Shown here one piece after another: positions 16,501 through 24,995 of a DNA stretch of 58,140 nucleotides. The notes beneath the pieces were generated by a model. It ran no database searches and was not told the origin of the DNA. It was given only the letters and a program-made list of their open reading frames with translations. Both the position numbers and the translations under genes were made by a program. The DNA comes from Deltaproteobacteria bacterium. Lineage in GTDB: Bacteria > Desulfobacterota > Binatia > UBA9968. Numbering within the stretch: the stretch's first letter is position 1; every line of letters begins with the position of its first letter. The stretch covers positions 1 through 58,140 of the forward strand of contig JACPSE010000180.1 of assembly GCA_016193465.1 (NCBI GenBank), written 5' to 3'.

Positions 16501-18411
16501 ATGCTCGATTTTCTACGTAAGCGGCGCAGATCCTGGGTCATCACACTGTTTCTCGCCATCATTGTGCTCGTTTTCGTCCTGTGGGGGGTGGGGAGTTTCG
16601 TCAAAGAGCCCAGGTCGGCAAGTATCGCGGAGGTTAACGGGGAGGTTATCAGCCAGCGAGAATTTGAAATTCACTACCAGAGGCTGATCGATTTTTACCG
16701 AGGTCTATTCAAAGACGCCTTGACCGAGGAAACCATTAAAAGTCTGAATCTGAGGAACGCCACCGTAGAGGAGCTGATCCAAAAGCATCTCCTGCTTCAA
16801 GAGGCGCGAAGGCTTGGGCTGGAGGTGTCTGATGAGGAGCTCATGGAGGCCATAGCCCGCATCCCAGACTTCCAAGTCAATGGCCGCTTCAATCAGAACC
16901 GCTACCTCCAGGCCTTGCGCTCGAATCGTCTCGCGCCGGCGCAATTTGAGATGGAACGGAGGCAGCAGCTCGCCATTCAAGAACTTTATGACATCATTCA
17001 AGACAACATTCACGTCACCGAAGCGGAGTTGAGGGAACGGTACAGCCTGGAGCAAGAAAGAGTGAATTTCTACTTTATCCGCTTATCCGCAAGTGATTGG
17101 ACGCCCCAAGTCCAGATAGGAGCGGACGAAATCAAGAACTACTACGAGCGTAACCGGGAGGCACTCAAGGAACCTTTGAAGGTTCAGGTCGAGTATTTGA
17201 TGTATCCTTTCAACCGTTTCTCCTCTCAAGTCCAGGTGAGTGAAAAGGAAATCGAGGATTACTACAGGACTCGTCGCGAGACAAAATTTTATCAGCCCAA
17301 GGGAGTGCGCCTGCGCCATATTCTCTTTCGCGTTGCCGCGGAGACGGATGCGAAACAAAAAGAGGCCGTGCGCTTAAAGGCAGAGGCCGTGCTTCAAGAG
17401 GCGCGCGCCGGAAAGGATTTTGCCGATTTGGCGAAGAAGTACTCTGAGGATCCAAGCGCTGTCCAAGGCGGAGATGCTGGGTGGTTCACCCCGGGTCAGT
17501 TGTTGCCGCCGCTGGAAAAGGCCGCCTTTTCGCTGAAAAAGGGGGAGAGCAGCGGTGTTGTAGAAACCACATTAGGGTACCACATCCTTAAAGTAGAGGA
17601 GGCGCGTGGAGAGAAGACCCAAGGGCTCAAGGAGGCCAAAGAGGAAATCGTGCGCGCCATCAGGGCAGAGCGGGAAAGAGGCGAGGCTGCGAAGGCGGCT
17701 GATGCGGACCGCGAAAGGGCGATATCAGGCACGGACCTCTCCCAGATAGCTAAGGAGAGGGGGGTCCAGTTGAAGATAAGCCCTTTTTTTTCCAGTCTTG
17801 ACGTGCTGCCTGAAGTAGGTCCGTTAGAAGAGTTCCGCAAAGCCGCTTTCTCTCTTGCCGGGAAAGAGCTTAGTTCTGCCATAGAGGGGCCAAGTGCTTA
17901 TTACCTCTTGAGGACCAAACAGAGACGGGAACCCTCTATCCCTCCCCTTGGGAGCATCCGCGCCGAGATCGAGAAGAGGCTGAAAGAAACAAAAGCTCTG
18001 GAGCTCGCGTCCCAAAAGGCCAACGCCTTGATGGGACAACTGAAAAAGGAAAAAGATATTCGGAAGGTCGCCGGTAATCATGGCTTAAAGGTGGAAGAGA
18101 CCGGCTGGTTCCTTCGTCATGCCTCCGAGTTGCCGAAGATCGGTATCCTCGAAGGGCTAAGGCCTGGAGGAATACCCATTTCTTCCTACCAACCCATTGC
18201 CGACCGCGTCTATACACAGAAGGGCAATCTTTACCTTCTTGCCTTTAAAGAGAGTTGGCCGGCAGACATGGAGCGCTTTGAAAAAGAGAAAAGTCGGCTT
18301 CAGGCACAGGCGCTGGCTGAGAAAAAGAAAAGGGCCGTGCAAAAATTTGTCGATAGCCTGAAGGCCAAAGCCCGGATCGCAGTCAGTAGTCGTTCCCTCG
18401 GAGGAAATTGA
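16501..18411 (+). CDS. PpiD-like membrane-anchored foldase (SurA_N plus parvulin domain)
   Basis: The 636-residue protein begins MLDFLRKRRRSWVITLFL, a single membrane anchor, followed by a SurA-type chaperone region (EVNGEVISQREFEIHYQRL, about residues 40-200). A parvulin domain lies at about 265-375 (RLRHILFRV, FADLAKKYSEDPS, GDAGWFTPGQL), and a second, degenerate repeat follows it. PpiD helps newly exported proteins fold at the Sec translocon. The long charged C-terminus is coiled-coil-like. It is divergent from mreB. Confidence 0.88.
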   Translation: MLDFLRKRRRSWVITLFLAIIVLVFVLWGVGSFVKEPRSASIAEVNGEVISQREFEIHYQRLIDFYRGLFKDALTEETIKSLNLRNATVEELIQKHLLLQEARRLGLEVSDEELMEAIARIPDFQVNGRFNQNRYLQALRSNRLAPAQFEMERRQQLAIQELYDIIQDNIHVTEAELRERYSLEQERVNFYFIRLSASDWTPQVQIGADEIKNYYERNREALKEPLKVQVEYLMYPFNRFSSQVQVSEKEIEDYYRTRRETKFYQPKGVRLRHILFRVAAETDAKQKEAVRLKAEAVLQEARAGKDFADLAKKYSEDPSAVQGGDAGWFTPGQLLPPLEKAAFSLKKGESSGVVETTLGYHILKVEEARGEKTQGLKEAKEEIVRAIRAERERGEAAKAADADRERAISGTDLSQIAKERGVQLKISPFFSSLDVLPEVGPLEEFRKAAFSLAGKELSSAIEGPSAYYLLRTKQRREPSIPPLGSIRAEIEKRLKETKALELASQKANALMGQLKKEKDIRKVAGNHGLKVEETGWFLRHASELPKIGILEGLRPGGIPISSYQPIADRVYTQKGNLYLLAFKESWPADMERFEKEKSRLQAQALAEKKKRAVQKFVDSLKAKARIAVSSRSLGGN

Positions 18412-18465
18412 TTCTCATCGGGAAAAGGGCTGCCGGCAGAAAATTTTTCTTATGAAAGGAAGGGG

Positions 18466-19104
18466 ATGAGGGTTTTTCTTCTGCGGCACGGGGAGACCGA
18501 TTGGAATCTTCAAGGACGCTGCCAAGGTATCACGGACGTGGATCTTAACGAGAGGGGGAAGCAGCAAGCGAGGGATATCGCTGCCTGGCTCAGCACGGAG
18601 AGGATCGCTGCGATTTATTCCAGTGATCTCAAGCGGGCGCTGCAGACCGCGGAGATCATTAGAGAGATCCACGAGATCAAGGTGACCGCGGATAGCGATT
18701 TCCGCGAGCTTAACCATGGGGCATTTGAGGGACTAACCTTCACCGATATTCAGGCCTCCTACCCTGACTTTCTCAGGAGGTGGCGGAGCGAGCCCGCGCG
18801 GCTGCTCATCCCGGGAGGAGAGCGGCTCGTCGATGTCGAAGAGAGGACTTGGAAAGGAATGGAGCGGATCGTCCGCTACCACTCCTCCGATGAAACGGTC
18901 GTGGTGGTGAGTCATAACTTTCCCATCCTGGCCGTTCTCTGCCGCATCACGGGCACCCCATTGAACGATTACCGCTCTTTCCGCATCGCACCTTGCGGAC
19001 TCAACCATCTCAGCTATGACGAGAGCAAGGGATGGCGGGTTATCCAGATTAACGGCAAAGGCTATATTGATCTCCCAGGACCGAAGAACGGGCTTATTTT
19101 CTAG
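18466..19104 (+). CDS. Histidine phosphatase family protein
   Basis: The 212-residue protein starts VFLLRHGETDWN, with the phospho-acceptor His8. The other branch-1 residues are present: Arg in IYSSDLKRALQTAE, Glu in FRELNHGAFEG, and the second His in VVVVSHNFPI. This set fits cobalamin-pathway CobC or phosphoglycerate mutase-like (GpmB) phosphatases. Neighbours do not decide the substrate. The start follows AGGAAGGGG. Confidence 0.9.
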   Translation: MRVFLLRHGETDWNLQGRCQGITDVDLNERGKQQARDIAAWLSTERIAAIYSSDLKRALQTAEIIREIHEIKVTADSDFRELNHGAFEGLTFTDIQASYPDFLRRWRSEPARLLIPGGERLVDVEERTWKGMERIVRYHSSDETVVVVSHNFPILAVLCRITGTPLNDYRSFRIAPCGLNHLSYDESKGWRVIQINGKGYIDLPGPKNGLIF

Positions 19105-19158
19105 ACCGCCAAAAGGCTAAAGACCTCAGACAATTTTCTGCCTTTCTTTGTCAGCCGC

Positions 19159-20331
19159 TCACGTCCCTGAATGGCCGGAAAAAAGGGCGAGGAAAGATTT
19201 TCTCTTTTCCCTGCTGATAAGCATCCCCAGGGTAAAGAGGATATAAACCAAGGAATAAAAATATCTAAACCGAGGATCGGGAACGAAAAGCTGGGTAGAA
19301 AAAAGAACGAAAAGAAGCGCCGCCTCGGTTAAAGAGAAAGAAAGGTTTACCAGGACAGCCACTGCAAACAGAGATTGCGCAGCGGTGAGAAAGATCTCTT
19401 CTACCTGACGGCTGTCCATCTGCATCGGTATCATCTCTCCAGCCGAGATAGCATAGACAAGGGGGAGCATGCCAATGAGCAAGGTCCATTGATTCACCTT
19501 AGAGGAGACTAGTGTCCCGATACTCGCCCCAGGATTGCCCTTCAAGGCAAACAGAATAGCCACGATAAATTCCGGCGACTCCGAGGCCAGCGGCGCCAAC
19601 CACTGGACCAGGAGGAATTCCTCGATTCCGAAGGTCCGTCCCGTGGCTAACAGTCCCTCAGCAAACGATTCGGCCGAGATAAAAATCGTATAGCCCGAGA
19701 GCGCAAACAAAAGTACCGTCGCCACACGCCGGGGTTGCACGCCCCAGTGGGCAATCATTTCCGTAGGCCCTTCCAGCTCCGGCTCTACGTGGGCGGCCCG
19801 AGACGCAGCGCGGATATAAAAAACAAAGATAGTGACCAGGATCGCGGCGTCGAGAAGATCTAGCTGCTTCTTGAAGGGAATGACGAACGAATAAAGGGTA
19901 GCCAGGCTCAGGTAAAGGATCTCGATCTTGCGGGAGGGCTCTAAGTCGAAGGACTTATTCCCGGTTTTGAACCAGTAGGTAAAGACCACGGCGGCCCATC
20001 CTAGGCCGATCAGGAGGCGGTTTGCGCCAGTCATGTTGGCCGTCGCGTAGGCTGTATACTGGGGATTTTTTCCTGCCATCCAGGCAAAATACATGTCCAC
20101 AGCATACTCGGGCAGGACGGCGAGGAGGGCTAGGACGGCCAAGGCCAGGGTTTGTGGAATATCGAGTTGCGCCAGCTCGGCTGCCCAGGAGAGAATGAAC
20201 GCCGCGCCGAAGATAGCCAGTCCCGCGCTTAGGGCCTGCCACTCAGGCGAGAGGGGGACATTGGCCAGATGAAGAACAGTCCATTGGAAACAGAGTAAGA
20301 TCACCGAAAGCAACCAGAGCCAATTTGCCAT
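19159..20331 (-). CDS. Sodium/calcium exchanger family membrane protein
   Basis: The 390-residue protein has ten to eleven helices with two related inverted halves. Each half has an acidic alpha-repeat: [16 protein letters not shown] with [14 protein letters not shown] in the first, and [16 protein letters not shown] with [16 protein letters not shown] in the second. The Glu-x-x-x-Asp and Ser/Asn pattern is that of the Ca2+/cation antiporter superfamily. The transported ion is inferred from the family only. It is convergent with the histidine phosphatase gene. Confidence 0.82.
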   Translation of the reverse strand: MANWLWLLSVILLCFQWTVLHLANVPLSPEWQALSAGLAIFGAAFILSWAAELAQLDIPQTLALAVLALLAVLPEYAVDMYFAWMAGKNPQYTAYATANMTGANRLLIGLGWAAVVFTYWFKTGNKSFDLEPSRKIEILYLSLATLYSFVIPFKKQLDLLDAAILVTIFVFYIRAASRAAHVEPELEGPTEMIAHWGVQPRRVATVLLFALSGYTIFISAESFAEGLLATGRTFGIEEFLLVQWLAPLASESPEFIVAILFALKGNPGASIGTLVSSKVNQWTLLIGMLPLVYAISAGEMIPMQMDSRQVEEIFLTAAQSLFAVAVLVNLSFSLTEAALLFVLFSTQLFVPDPRFRYFYSLVYILFTLGMLISREKRKSFLALFSGHSGT

Positions 20332-20405
20332 AAATCCTCCTAGATGCTGTTAGCCAGGGAAAGATGCGGGAACTACTCATAGCCGAAAAAAAGCCTCTGC
20401 GCCAG

Positions 20406-20503
20406 AAAAAAATAAGGGGGCTGGTCTCAAGCCCTCCCCTCCGAACCGGTGGAGCCCTGTAGCTTCCATGGGGTCCAGTGCCTCTGAATGAGATCAGGCT
20501 CTT
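20406..20503. ncRNA. Candidate structured RNA or terminator region, strand unclear
   Basis: In the 273-base gene-free gap 20332-20604, two signals appear. On the minus strand GGGCT (20434-20430) and AGCCC (20422-20418) form a stem followed within a few bases by a run of seven T, like an intrinsic terminator, although no minus-strand gene precedes it. On the plus strand CTGGTCTCA (20421-20429) pairs with TGAGATCAG (20489-20497) with one G-U, extendable by GGGGG with CTCTT across one bulge. Neither matches a known RNA that I recognise. Confidence 0.3.
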
Positions 20504-20604
20504 AGTCGCGTCAGGTTTCCGTAAAACTAAAAAGGGCTTGATTTAGGAAATGAGTTATCCTACCATTTAAGCCTTTAAAGATTTAATTCGGGAAGGGGGA
20601 AGTC

Positions 20605-21159
20605 ATGGGCCAACAAATAAAGAAGGCAAAAAAGTCGACAGAGACGCTGGCGAAGAGGGTAGGAAAGGTTGAGTTGGCTATCGAGAAAATAGAGTCAAAG
20701 CTCGGGCAAAAAGAGTCTCACGTCGAAACCCGATCTCAACATGCCGCGAAGTTAGAACAGAGGATTTCCAACCAGATGATTGATCTACAAAACCAGATCA
20801 GAGAAATAGGAGCCACAGGGCCTAATCATGAGGCTATGATCACTCTGGACGAAGGGTGTGTGCTAAATCTCGAAGAGTTGGAGAAGAAAATAGAGGAGAA
20901 ATATGATCTCTTGGCTGCTAGAGAGGAAGAACTCCAGAATCTCCAAAAAAGCATATCTGCCGAGCTTGAAAACCTGAGGGCCGAGATTAAAGAGCGGGGT
21001 CTTCTCCTGGCTGCCAGGGAGGTCGAGATCAAGAGTTTTAAACAGACCCTGGGGTCAAGGATTGAGGAGCTGGAGAACCTCGTAAGAAAGCAGCCATGGG
21101 GGAAGAATAAAGCGACCCGCCTGGTATCTTTCCTTGTCGATATCGGGAAGAAACACTGA
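20605..21159 (+). CDS. Coiled-coil protein of unknown function
   Basis: The 184-residue protein is highly charged and almost entirely heptad-like (AKRVGKVELAIEKIESKL, LAAREEELQNLQKSISAEL). There is no signal peptide or membrane segment. A partial internal repeat is visible: YDLLAAREEELQNLQKSI and GLLLAAREVEIKSFKQTL. It starts 5 bases after GGAAGGGGGA. No family is recognised; a structural or scaffolding role is a guess. Confidence 0.65.
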   Translation: MGQQIKKAKKSTETLAKRVGKVELAIEKIESKLGQKESHVETRSQHAAKLEQRISNQMIDLQNQIREIGATGPNHEAMITLDEGCVLNLEELEKKIEEKYDLLAAREEELQNLQKSISAELENLRAEIKERGLLLAAREVEIKSFKQTLGSRIEELENLVRKQPWGKNKATRLVSFLVDIGKKH

Positions 21160-21216
21160 CCGAGAGTAGTCTGCTTGCTAGGGGGGGGCCGGTCATGGAC
21201 CGACGCCCGCTTTAGA

Positions 21217-21292
21217 TGGTGGAGCCGAGGGGATTCGAACCCCCGGCCTTCGCGTTGCGAACGCGACGCTCTCCCAACTGAGCTACGGCCCC
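21217..21292 (-). tRNA. tRNA-Ala (anticodon CGC)
   Basis: The minus strand folds as a full 76-base cloverleaf including an encoded CCA end. The acceptor stem GGGGCCG/CGGCTCC has the G3-U70 pair that defines tRNA-Ala. The anticodon stem TCGCG/CGCGA holds the loop TTCGCAA with anticodon CGC, reading GCG codons. The T arm contains GGTTCGAATCC. It lies 5 bases after the galU stop on the same strand. Confidence 0.95.
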
Positions 21293-21297
21293 ACGAA

Positions 21298-22167
21298 TCA
21301 TCTTTTACTGATAACGGCCCGCAGGTACTCCCTAACTGGCCTCTCGAGTTCCGCTCTTTTCAGAGCGTAAGCAACGGTGGCCTTGACAAAGCCTAATTTG
21401 TCTCCGATATCGTAATGCTCGCCCTCAAACTCGTAGCCGTACACTTTTTTCTGGCGTGCAAGCTCCGAGATCCCATCGGTTAGCTGAATTTCCCCTCCCC
21501 TTCCGGGCGTAACTTTCTCTAGCAGAGAGAAGATCTCGGGCCGGAGAATATAGCGCCCTATAATAGCCAGGCGCGAAGGCGTTTCCCCGGGACGCGGCTT
21601 CTCCACCATATTCTCCACTTCATAAAGCCTGCTGTTCAGCTGTCTACCCTGAACGATGCCGTACCTGTGGACCTCGTGCTCGAGGACGCGGCGCAAGGCT
21701 ATAACAGACTCCCCCTTTTCGTCAAAAATGTCCAAGAGCTGCCGTATGCAGGGCGACGGGGAATCGATTAAATCGTCCGACAATAGCACGGCAAAAGGTT
21801 CATTTCCCACCAAATCGCGTGCGCAAAGAACTGCGTGTCCCAACCCTAACGGCCTCTTTTGTCTTACCGAAACCACCTCGATCATTTCGGCAATACGGCG
21901 TAGGCTCTCCACCATCTCGGTTTGTCCCCGCTCCTCGAGCACTTGCTCGAGCTCGGGGATTTCATCGAAATGATCTTCGATACTGTCCTTTCCTCGTCCG
22001 GTGACGAAGATGACCTCCGCAATTCCCGAATCCACGGCCTCCTGCGCCACGTATTGAATCGCGGGGATATCCACAATAGGCAACAGCTCCTTGGGGACTG
22101 TTTTGGTGGCCGGGAGAAAACGAGTGCCCAAGCCGGCCACAGGAATAACAGCCTTTTTGATCTTCAT
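21298..22167 (-). CDS. galU: UTP-glucose-1-phosphate uridylyltransferase
   Basis: The 289-residue enzyme begins KKAVIPVAGLGTRFLPATK, the nucleotide-binding motif, and contains the sugar-binding stretch MVEKPRPGETPSRLAIIGRY. It makes UDP-glucose from UTP and glucose-1-phosphate, for lipopolysaccharide cores, exopolysaccharide and other glycosylation. It follows the DksA/TraR gene by 15 bases. Confidence 0.94.
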   Translation of the reverse strand: MKIKKAVIPVAGLGTRFLPATKTVPKELLPIVDIPAIQYVAQEAVDSGIAEVIFVTGRGKDSIEDHFDEIPELEQVLEERGQTEMVESLRRIAEMIEVVSVRQKRPLGLGHAVLCARDLVGNEPFAVLLSDDLIDSPSPCIRQLLDIFDEKGESVIALRRVLEHEVHRYGIVQGRQLNSRLYEVENMVEKPRPGETPSRLAIIGRYILRPEIFSLLEKVTPGRGGEIQLTDGISELARQKKVYGYEFEGEHYDIGDKLGFVKATVAYALKRAELERPVREYLRAVISKR

Positions 22168-22182
22168 GCCAGACGGGGAAAG

Positions 22183-22548
22183 CTAGACGGGATGTTTGTA
22201 TTTCCTCTCTTGAACTTCCTGAACCGATTTGCAGTCTATGCAGAGAGTGGTTACCGGACGGGCCTTCAAGCGGGCGATAGCGATTTTTTCGCCACACGAT
22301 TCGCAAATCCCGTATTCTCCCTGTTCCAGCCGCCTTAAGGCCTCCTGGATCTTGAAAATAAGCTTGCGCTCACGATCCCGGATACGAAGGATAAAATTGC
22401 GGTCGGCCTCCAGGGAGGCGCGATCAGTTGGGTCAGGAAAATTTTCTTCCTCGTCCATACCCTCCACCGTTTTGCCAGCCTCGGAGAGGAGGTCCCGCAT
22501 GCGCTGGTTCAGGAGACGACGGAAAAAAATTATCTCTTTCTGCTTCAT
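22183..22548 (-). CDS. DksA/TraR family zinc-finger protein
   Basis: The 121-residue protein has a helical hairpin (residues 1-75) and a C4 zinc finger, C-E-S-C-G and C-I-D-C, near residues 80-105. Members insert into the RNA polymerase secondary channel and alter transcription, often with ppGpp. The hairpin tip carries an acidic region (GMDEEENFPDPTDRASLE). Size and finger favour a DksA-type regulator, but I do not claim it is the main DksA. Confidence 0.88.
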   Translation of the reverse strand: MKQKEIIFFRRLLNQRMRDLLSEAGKTVEGMDEEENFPDPTDRASLEADRNFILRIRDRERKLIFKIQEALRRLEQGEYGICESCGEKIAIARLKARPVTTLCIDCKSVQEVQERKYKHPV

Positions 22549-22667
22549 ACCATCTCTTCTAAGAAACTTTATTCATAACACTAATGGGCGCTCATGTAAA
22601 ACCTTCCGCTGTCTGATAGAGGCGGCGCTCTGTCGCCAGGTAGAAGAGCCAGGGCCCTCTTTCCGGA

Positions 22668-23483
22668 TCATTCCCAGAGGAGGCTCGAGCGAGGGTGGGT
22701 GAGAATCAATATTTCCGTAGACTTGGGAAGCATCGAGCGACTGAGCACCAGTTGGGAATCCTTAATCCGCCGGACGGGATAGCGTTCGCCAACGAAACTG
22801 GCGAAGAGATCGGCCTGGCGCGGCGCGTCGTAATGCATCGGGATCACAATGGGGGGGCGCACCTGGTCTATCACCTTGACCAGATCCTCAAAGCCTAGAT
22901 TAGTCATGGCATCGATCGGGGTCATCATCACATCGACCCGCTGCAGGACTTTTTCCTGCTCGGGCGTTAGCAGGTGACCCATGTTACCCAAGTGGGCAAG
23001 GCAGAGGCTGCCCATCTCGTAGATGAAAATCGAATTGGCTATCCCGCCGTACCAAAGTCCGCGCTGGCTCGGGATGTTTATGATGGTGATATCTCTTACG
23101 CTGGTGCGGATAGGATTCCACGTCTGCCGCAGCGTAATGCCTCTCAGGATGATGGGATTGCCGGAAACCGCCCCCACGTTGTTGTGGGTAAAGTGGTCGT
23201 TGCTCACGGTCACCGCATTGGCCTGAATGCCAGGTGTGACGTTGAAGTTGGGGTCCGTTACCACCTTGGTTTGGCTCCCCGAATGTATCAGAAAGCTCGA
23301 ATGGCCGAACCACTGAACAAAATAGTGGCCCAAACGGGGATTGCGGCCCGGGCGGATCTGAACCAGGTCGCGTCCCTGATCCAGCAGGCGGACCAGGGAG
23401 GGGTTGCAGATCGCATGCGCCACGCGCCTGAGCGGGAAAAGGAGGAATCCCGCGAGCAGGCTGATGAAACCACGCCGCTTCAT
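22668..23483 (-). CDS. MBL-fold protein with Tat signal and altered metal site
   Basis: I start at ATG 23483, inside an ATGA overlap with amrA and after GAGGAAG. The N-terminus MKRRGFISLLAGF is a twin-arginine signal ending at RRVAHA. The rest (271 residues in all) is a UlaG-like metallo-beta-lactamase fold: HSSFLIHSGS, HLGNMGHLL and IPMHYDAP. The H-x-H-x-D-H motif reads N-D-H-F-T-H (SNDHFTHNN), so the first His and the Asp are replaced. One metal site is therefore probably lost or remodelled. The substrate is unknown. Confidence 0.82.
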   Translation of the reverse strand: MKRRGFISLLAGFLLFPLRRVAHAICNPSLVRLLDQGRDLVQIRPGRNPRLGHYFVQWFGHSSFLIHSGSQTKVVTDPNFNVTPGIQANAVTVSNDHFTHNNVGAVSGNPIILRGITLRQTWNPIRTSVRDITIINIPSQRGLWYGGIANSIFIYEMGSLCLAHLGNMGHLLTPEQEKVLQRVDVMMTPIDAMTNLGFEDLVKVIDQVRPPIVIPMHYDAPRQADLFASFVGERYPVRRIKDSQLVLSRSMLPKSTEILILTHPRSSLLWE

Positions 23484-24040
23484 CTTTCTTCCTCGATTAT
23501 TAAGGCGGTGAAAGCCATAATTTTTGTCTCCGGCCACTTCCAGGCATTTTTGGGGAGACCCGCCTTCAGGCACGTTTGACACAGAAAAGTCTTTATGTCC
23601 CACCCGTAACGGCTGGCCACCTGTGGGAGCAAGACACCGCGGTTCTCGCCGCTCGCTATATGAAGGCCGTGCTTTCCGACCTCCAGGGAAAGTGGGTCGC
23701 GGACTACCTGGAGAGGTGACAGGACAGAAATCTCAATGCAAATCTCCGCCAGCTCATTAGCGTCTATTGGAGAGACGCGGTAGTCGCGTGAGGCGGCCGC
23801 CTGCGTCATTTCGATCACCGTCTGATACAAAGGGCGCGTTGGAAAACAGGTGCCGATACATCCCCTTAACTCGTCCCCTTTGTGCAGACTGACAAAGGCG
23901 CCGTAATTGGCGCTTAGGAGCTGGGGATCGCAGGTTTTCTCCGCCTCACCCCCCTTGCCGAGCACGAAGCTCTCCAGGGTTTGGCGGGCGAGGCAGATCA
24001 GCTCCTTTTGGGAATCGGGAGGAATATAGATCGCTTCCAT
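23480..24040 (-). CDS. AMMECR1-domain protein (AmrA)
   Basis: The 186-residue protein shows the AMMECR1 signatures LRGCIGTCFPTRPL, YRVSPIDANELAEICIEISVLSP and GVLLPQVASRYGWDIKTFLCQTCLKAGL. In many bacteria it is encoded with a Memo-like protein and a radical SAM protein (AmmeMemoRadiSam); neither partner is present here. The molecular activity of the family is not settled. It overlaps the following MBL-fold gene by four bases. Confidence 0.9.
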   Translation of the reverse strand: MEAIYIPPDSQKELICLARQTLESFVLGKGGEAEKTCDPQLLSANYGAFVSLHKGDELRGCIGTCFPTRPLYQTVIEMTQAAASRDYRVSPIDANELAEICIEISVLSPLQVVRDPLSLEVGKHGLHIASGENRGVLLPQVASRYGWDIKTFLCQTCLKAGLPKNAWKWPETKIMAFTALIIEEER

Positions 24041-24160
24041 CCCCTTTCCTCCAAAAACGGCTAAACTTTATCGCCGTTGGGCGGACTTTACAAGAAGTTA
24101 TTTCTTATCGTAGATAGGACTGGGCGGGATTACGCTCTGGAAACCCCCTACAGATGGGAC

Positions 24161-24218
24161 AAGGGCAAACCAGCCCGATGCGTGCGACCTACGTGCCCGC
24201 TCAGGCTGATTTGCCCTT
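24161..24218. repeat. Long inverted repeat between the peroxiredoxin and amrA genes
   Basis: AAGGGCAAACCAGCC (24161-24175) and GGCTGATTTGCCCTT (24204-24218) can form a 15-bp stem with one mismatch or wobble, around a 28-base loop. It lies just past the peroxiredoxin stop. There is no clear T run on either side, so it is not a standard intrinsic terminator; it may protect the 3' end of the peroxiredoxin mRNA. The remaining gap 24041-24160 shows nothing else. Confidence 0.45.
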
Positions 24219-24240
24219 CTCTTGGGATCGGGTTCTACGG

Positions 24241-24825
24241 CTACTTTGCGTGCTTCTCGAACCAGGCGGCTGCGTCAGATGGCTTGATCGCTTCTTTCCC
24301 CTTCGCCCATCCAATCGGACAGACCACGCCATTCTTCTGGTGCTCCTGGAAGGCGTCCAAAAGGCGCAGGGCCTCATCGACATTGCGTCCAATGGGCAGA
24401 TTGTTGACCTGAATAGCCTCGACGACTCCCTCAGGATTAATCAGGAAGAGACCACGCACCGCCACTCCGGATGCCTCCTGAAGCACCCCGTAGTCGGCGC
24501 TCACCTTCTTGGTGAAGTCAGCAAGAAGAGGGTATTGGCATCCCTCGATCCCGCCTTTTTTGCGGGGGGTCTGGAGCCAGGCCTTGTGGGAAAACTTACT
24601 GTCCGTCGAGATCGCTACGACCCCGGAATTACGCTGCTCGAACTCCGACAACCTGTCGGAGAATTCATTGATTTCCGTAGGTCAGACGAAGGTAAAGTCC
24701 AGTGGGTAAAAGAACAGTACCAGCCACTTCCCGCGGTAATCTTTGAGCGATACGCTTTTGAAATCTCCTTTGACGACGCCGTCGAGCGTGAGCTCGGGCG
24801 CCTTCTCGCCAACACGAACTGACAT
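24241..24825 (-). CDS. Peroxiredoxin (2-Cys type), predicted selenoprotein (TGA = Sec48)
   Basis: Read from ATG 24825 after AAAGGAG, the frame gives 194 residues if TGA at 24684-24682 encodes selenocysteine. The protein then reads LVLFFYPLDFTFV, Sec48, PTEINEF, which is the invariant peroxiredoxin active site with Sec in place of the peroxidatic Cys. The Thr two residues before the site's Pro-Thr-Glu and the resolving Cys169 (NGVVCPIGW) are conserved. It reduces H2O2 and organic peroxides and is recycled by thioredoxin. Sec-containing peroxiredoxins are established in some anaerobes. A perfect 8-bp hairpin follows at SECIS distance. Without recoding, a caller would keep only a fragment starting near 24651. 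Confidence 0.88.
24643..24661 (-). promoter_or_regulatory. Candidate bacterial SECIS hairpin in the peroxiredoxin gene
   Basis: CTCCGACA (24661-24654) pairs perfectly with TGTCGGAG (24650-24643), leaving the loop GGT. The loop lies 28 bases after the TGA at 24684-24682, and starts with GG. Stem length, loop G and spacing all fit the bacterial SECIS pattern recognised by SelB. Confidence 0.75.
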
Positions 24826-24863
24826 GGAATTCTCCTTTCTAACCGGTGCTATGCGATCATTCC

Positions 24864-24890
24864 TTTATAACCAAGGTGGATCTTTGTCAA
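24864..24890 (-). promoter_or_regulatory. Possible promoter of the peroxiredoxin gene
   Basis: On the minus strand TTGACA (24890-24885) and TATAAA (24869-24864) are near-consensus hexamers, but the 15-base spacing is shorter than usual. The predicted start would leave about 32 bases before the ATG at 24825. Confidence 0.4.
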
Positions 24891-24995
24891 GGGATGCAGT
24901 TCTATCGTTGGCGGCGGACCCCTAATGAACTTTTTTTACTCCACCCGTTCTGCTATCCTTGCGGGGATATTCCACTGGAGGAAGAGAGCGGAAAG

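Noticed and set aside
20406-20503. 6S, SRP or RNase P RNA in the gap before the coiled-coil gene
   Set aside because: None of the conserved core sequences of these RNAs is present on either strand.
24241-24651. N-terminally truncated peroxiredoxin starting at a TTG near 24651
   Set aside because: The upstream frame has a proper ribosome site, start and the conserved active-site strand; only the TGA separates them.
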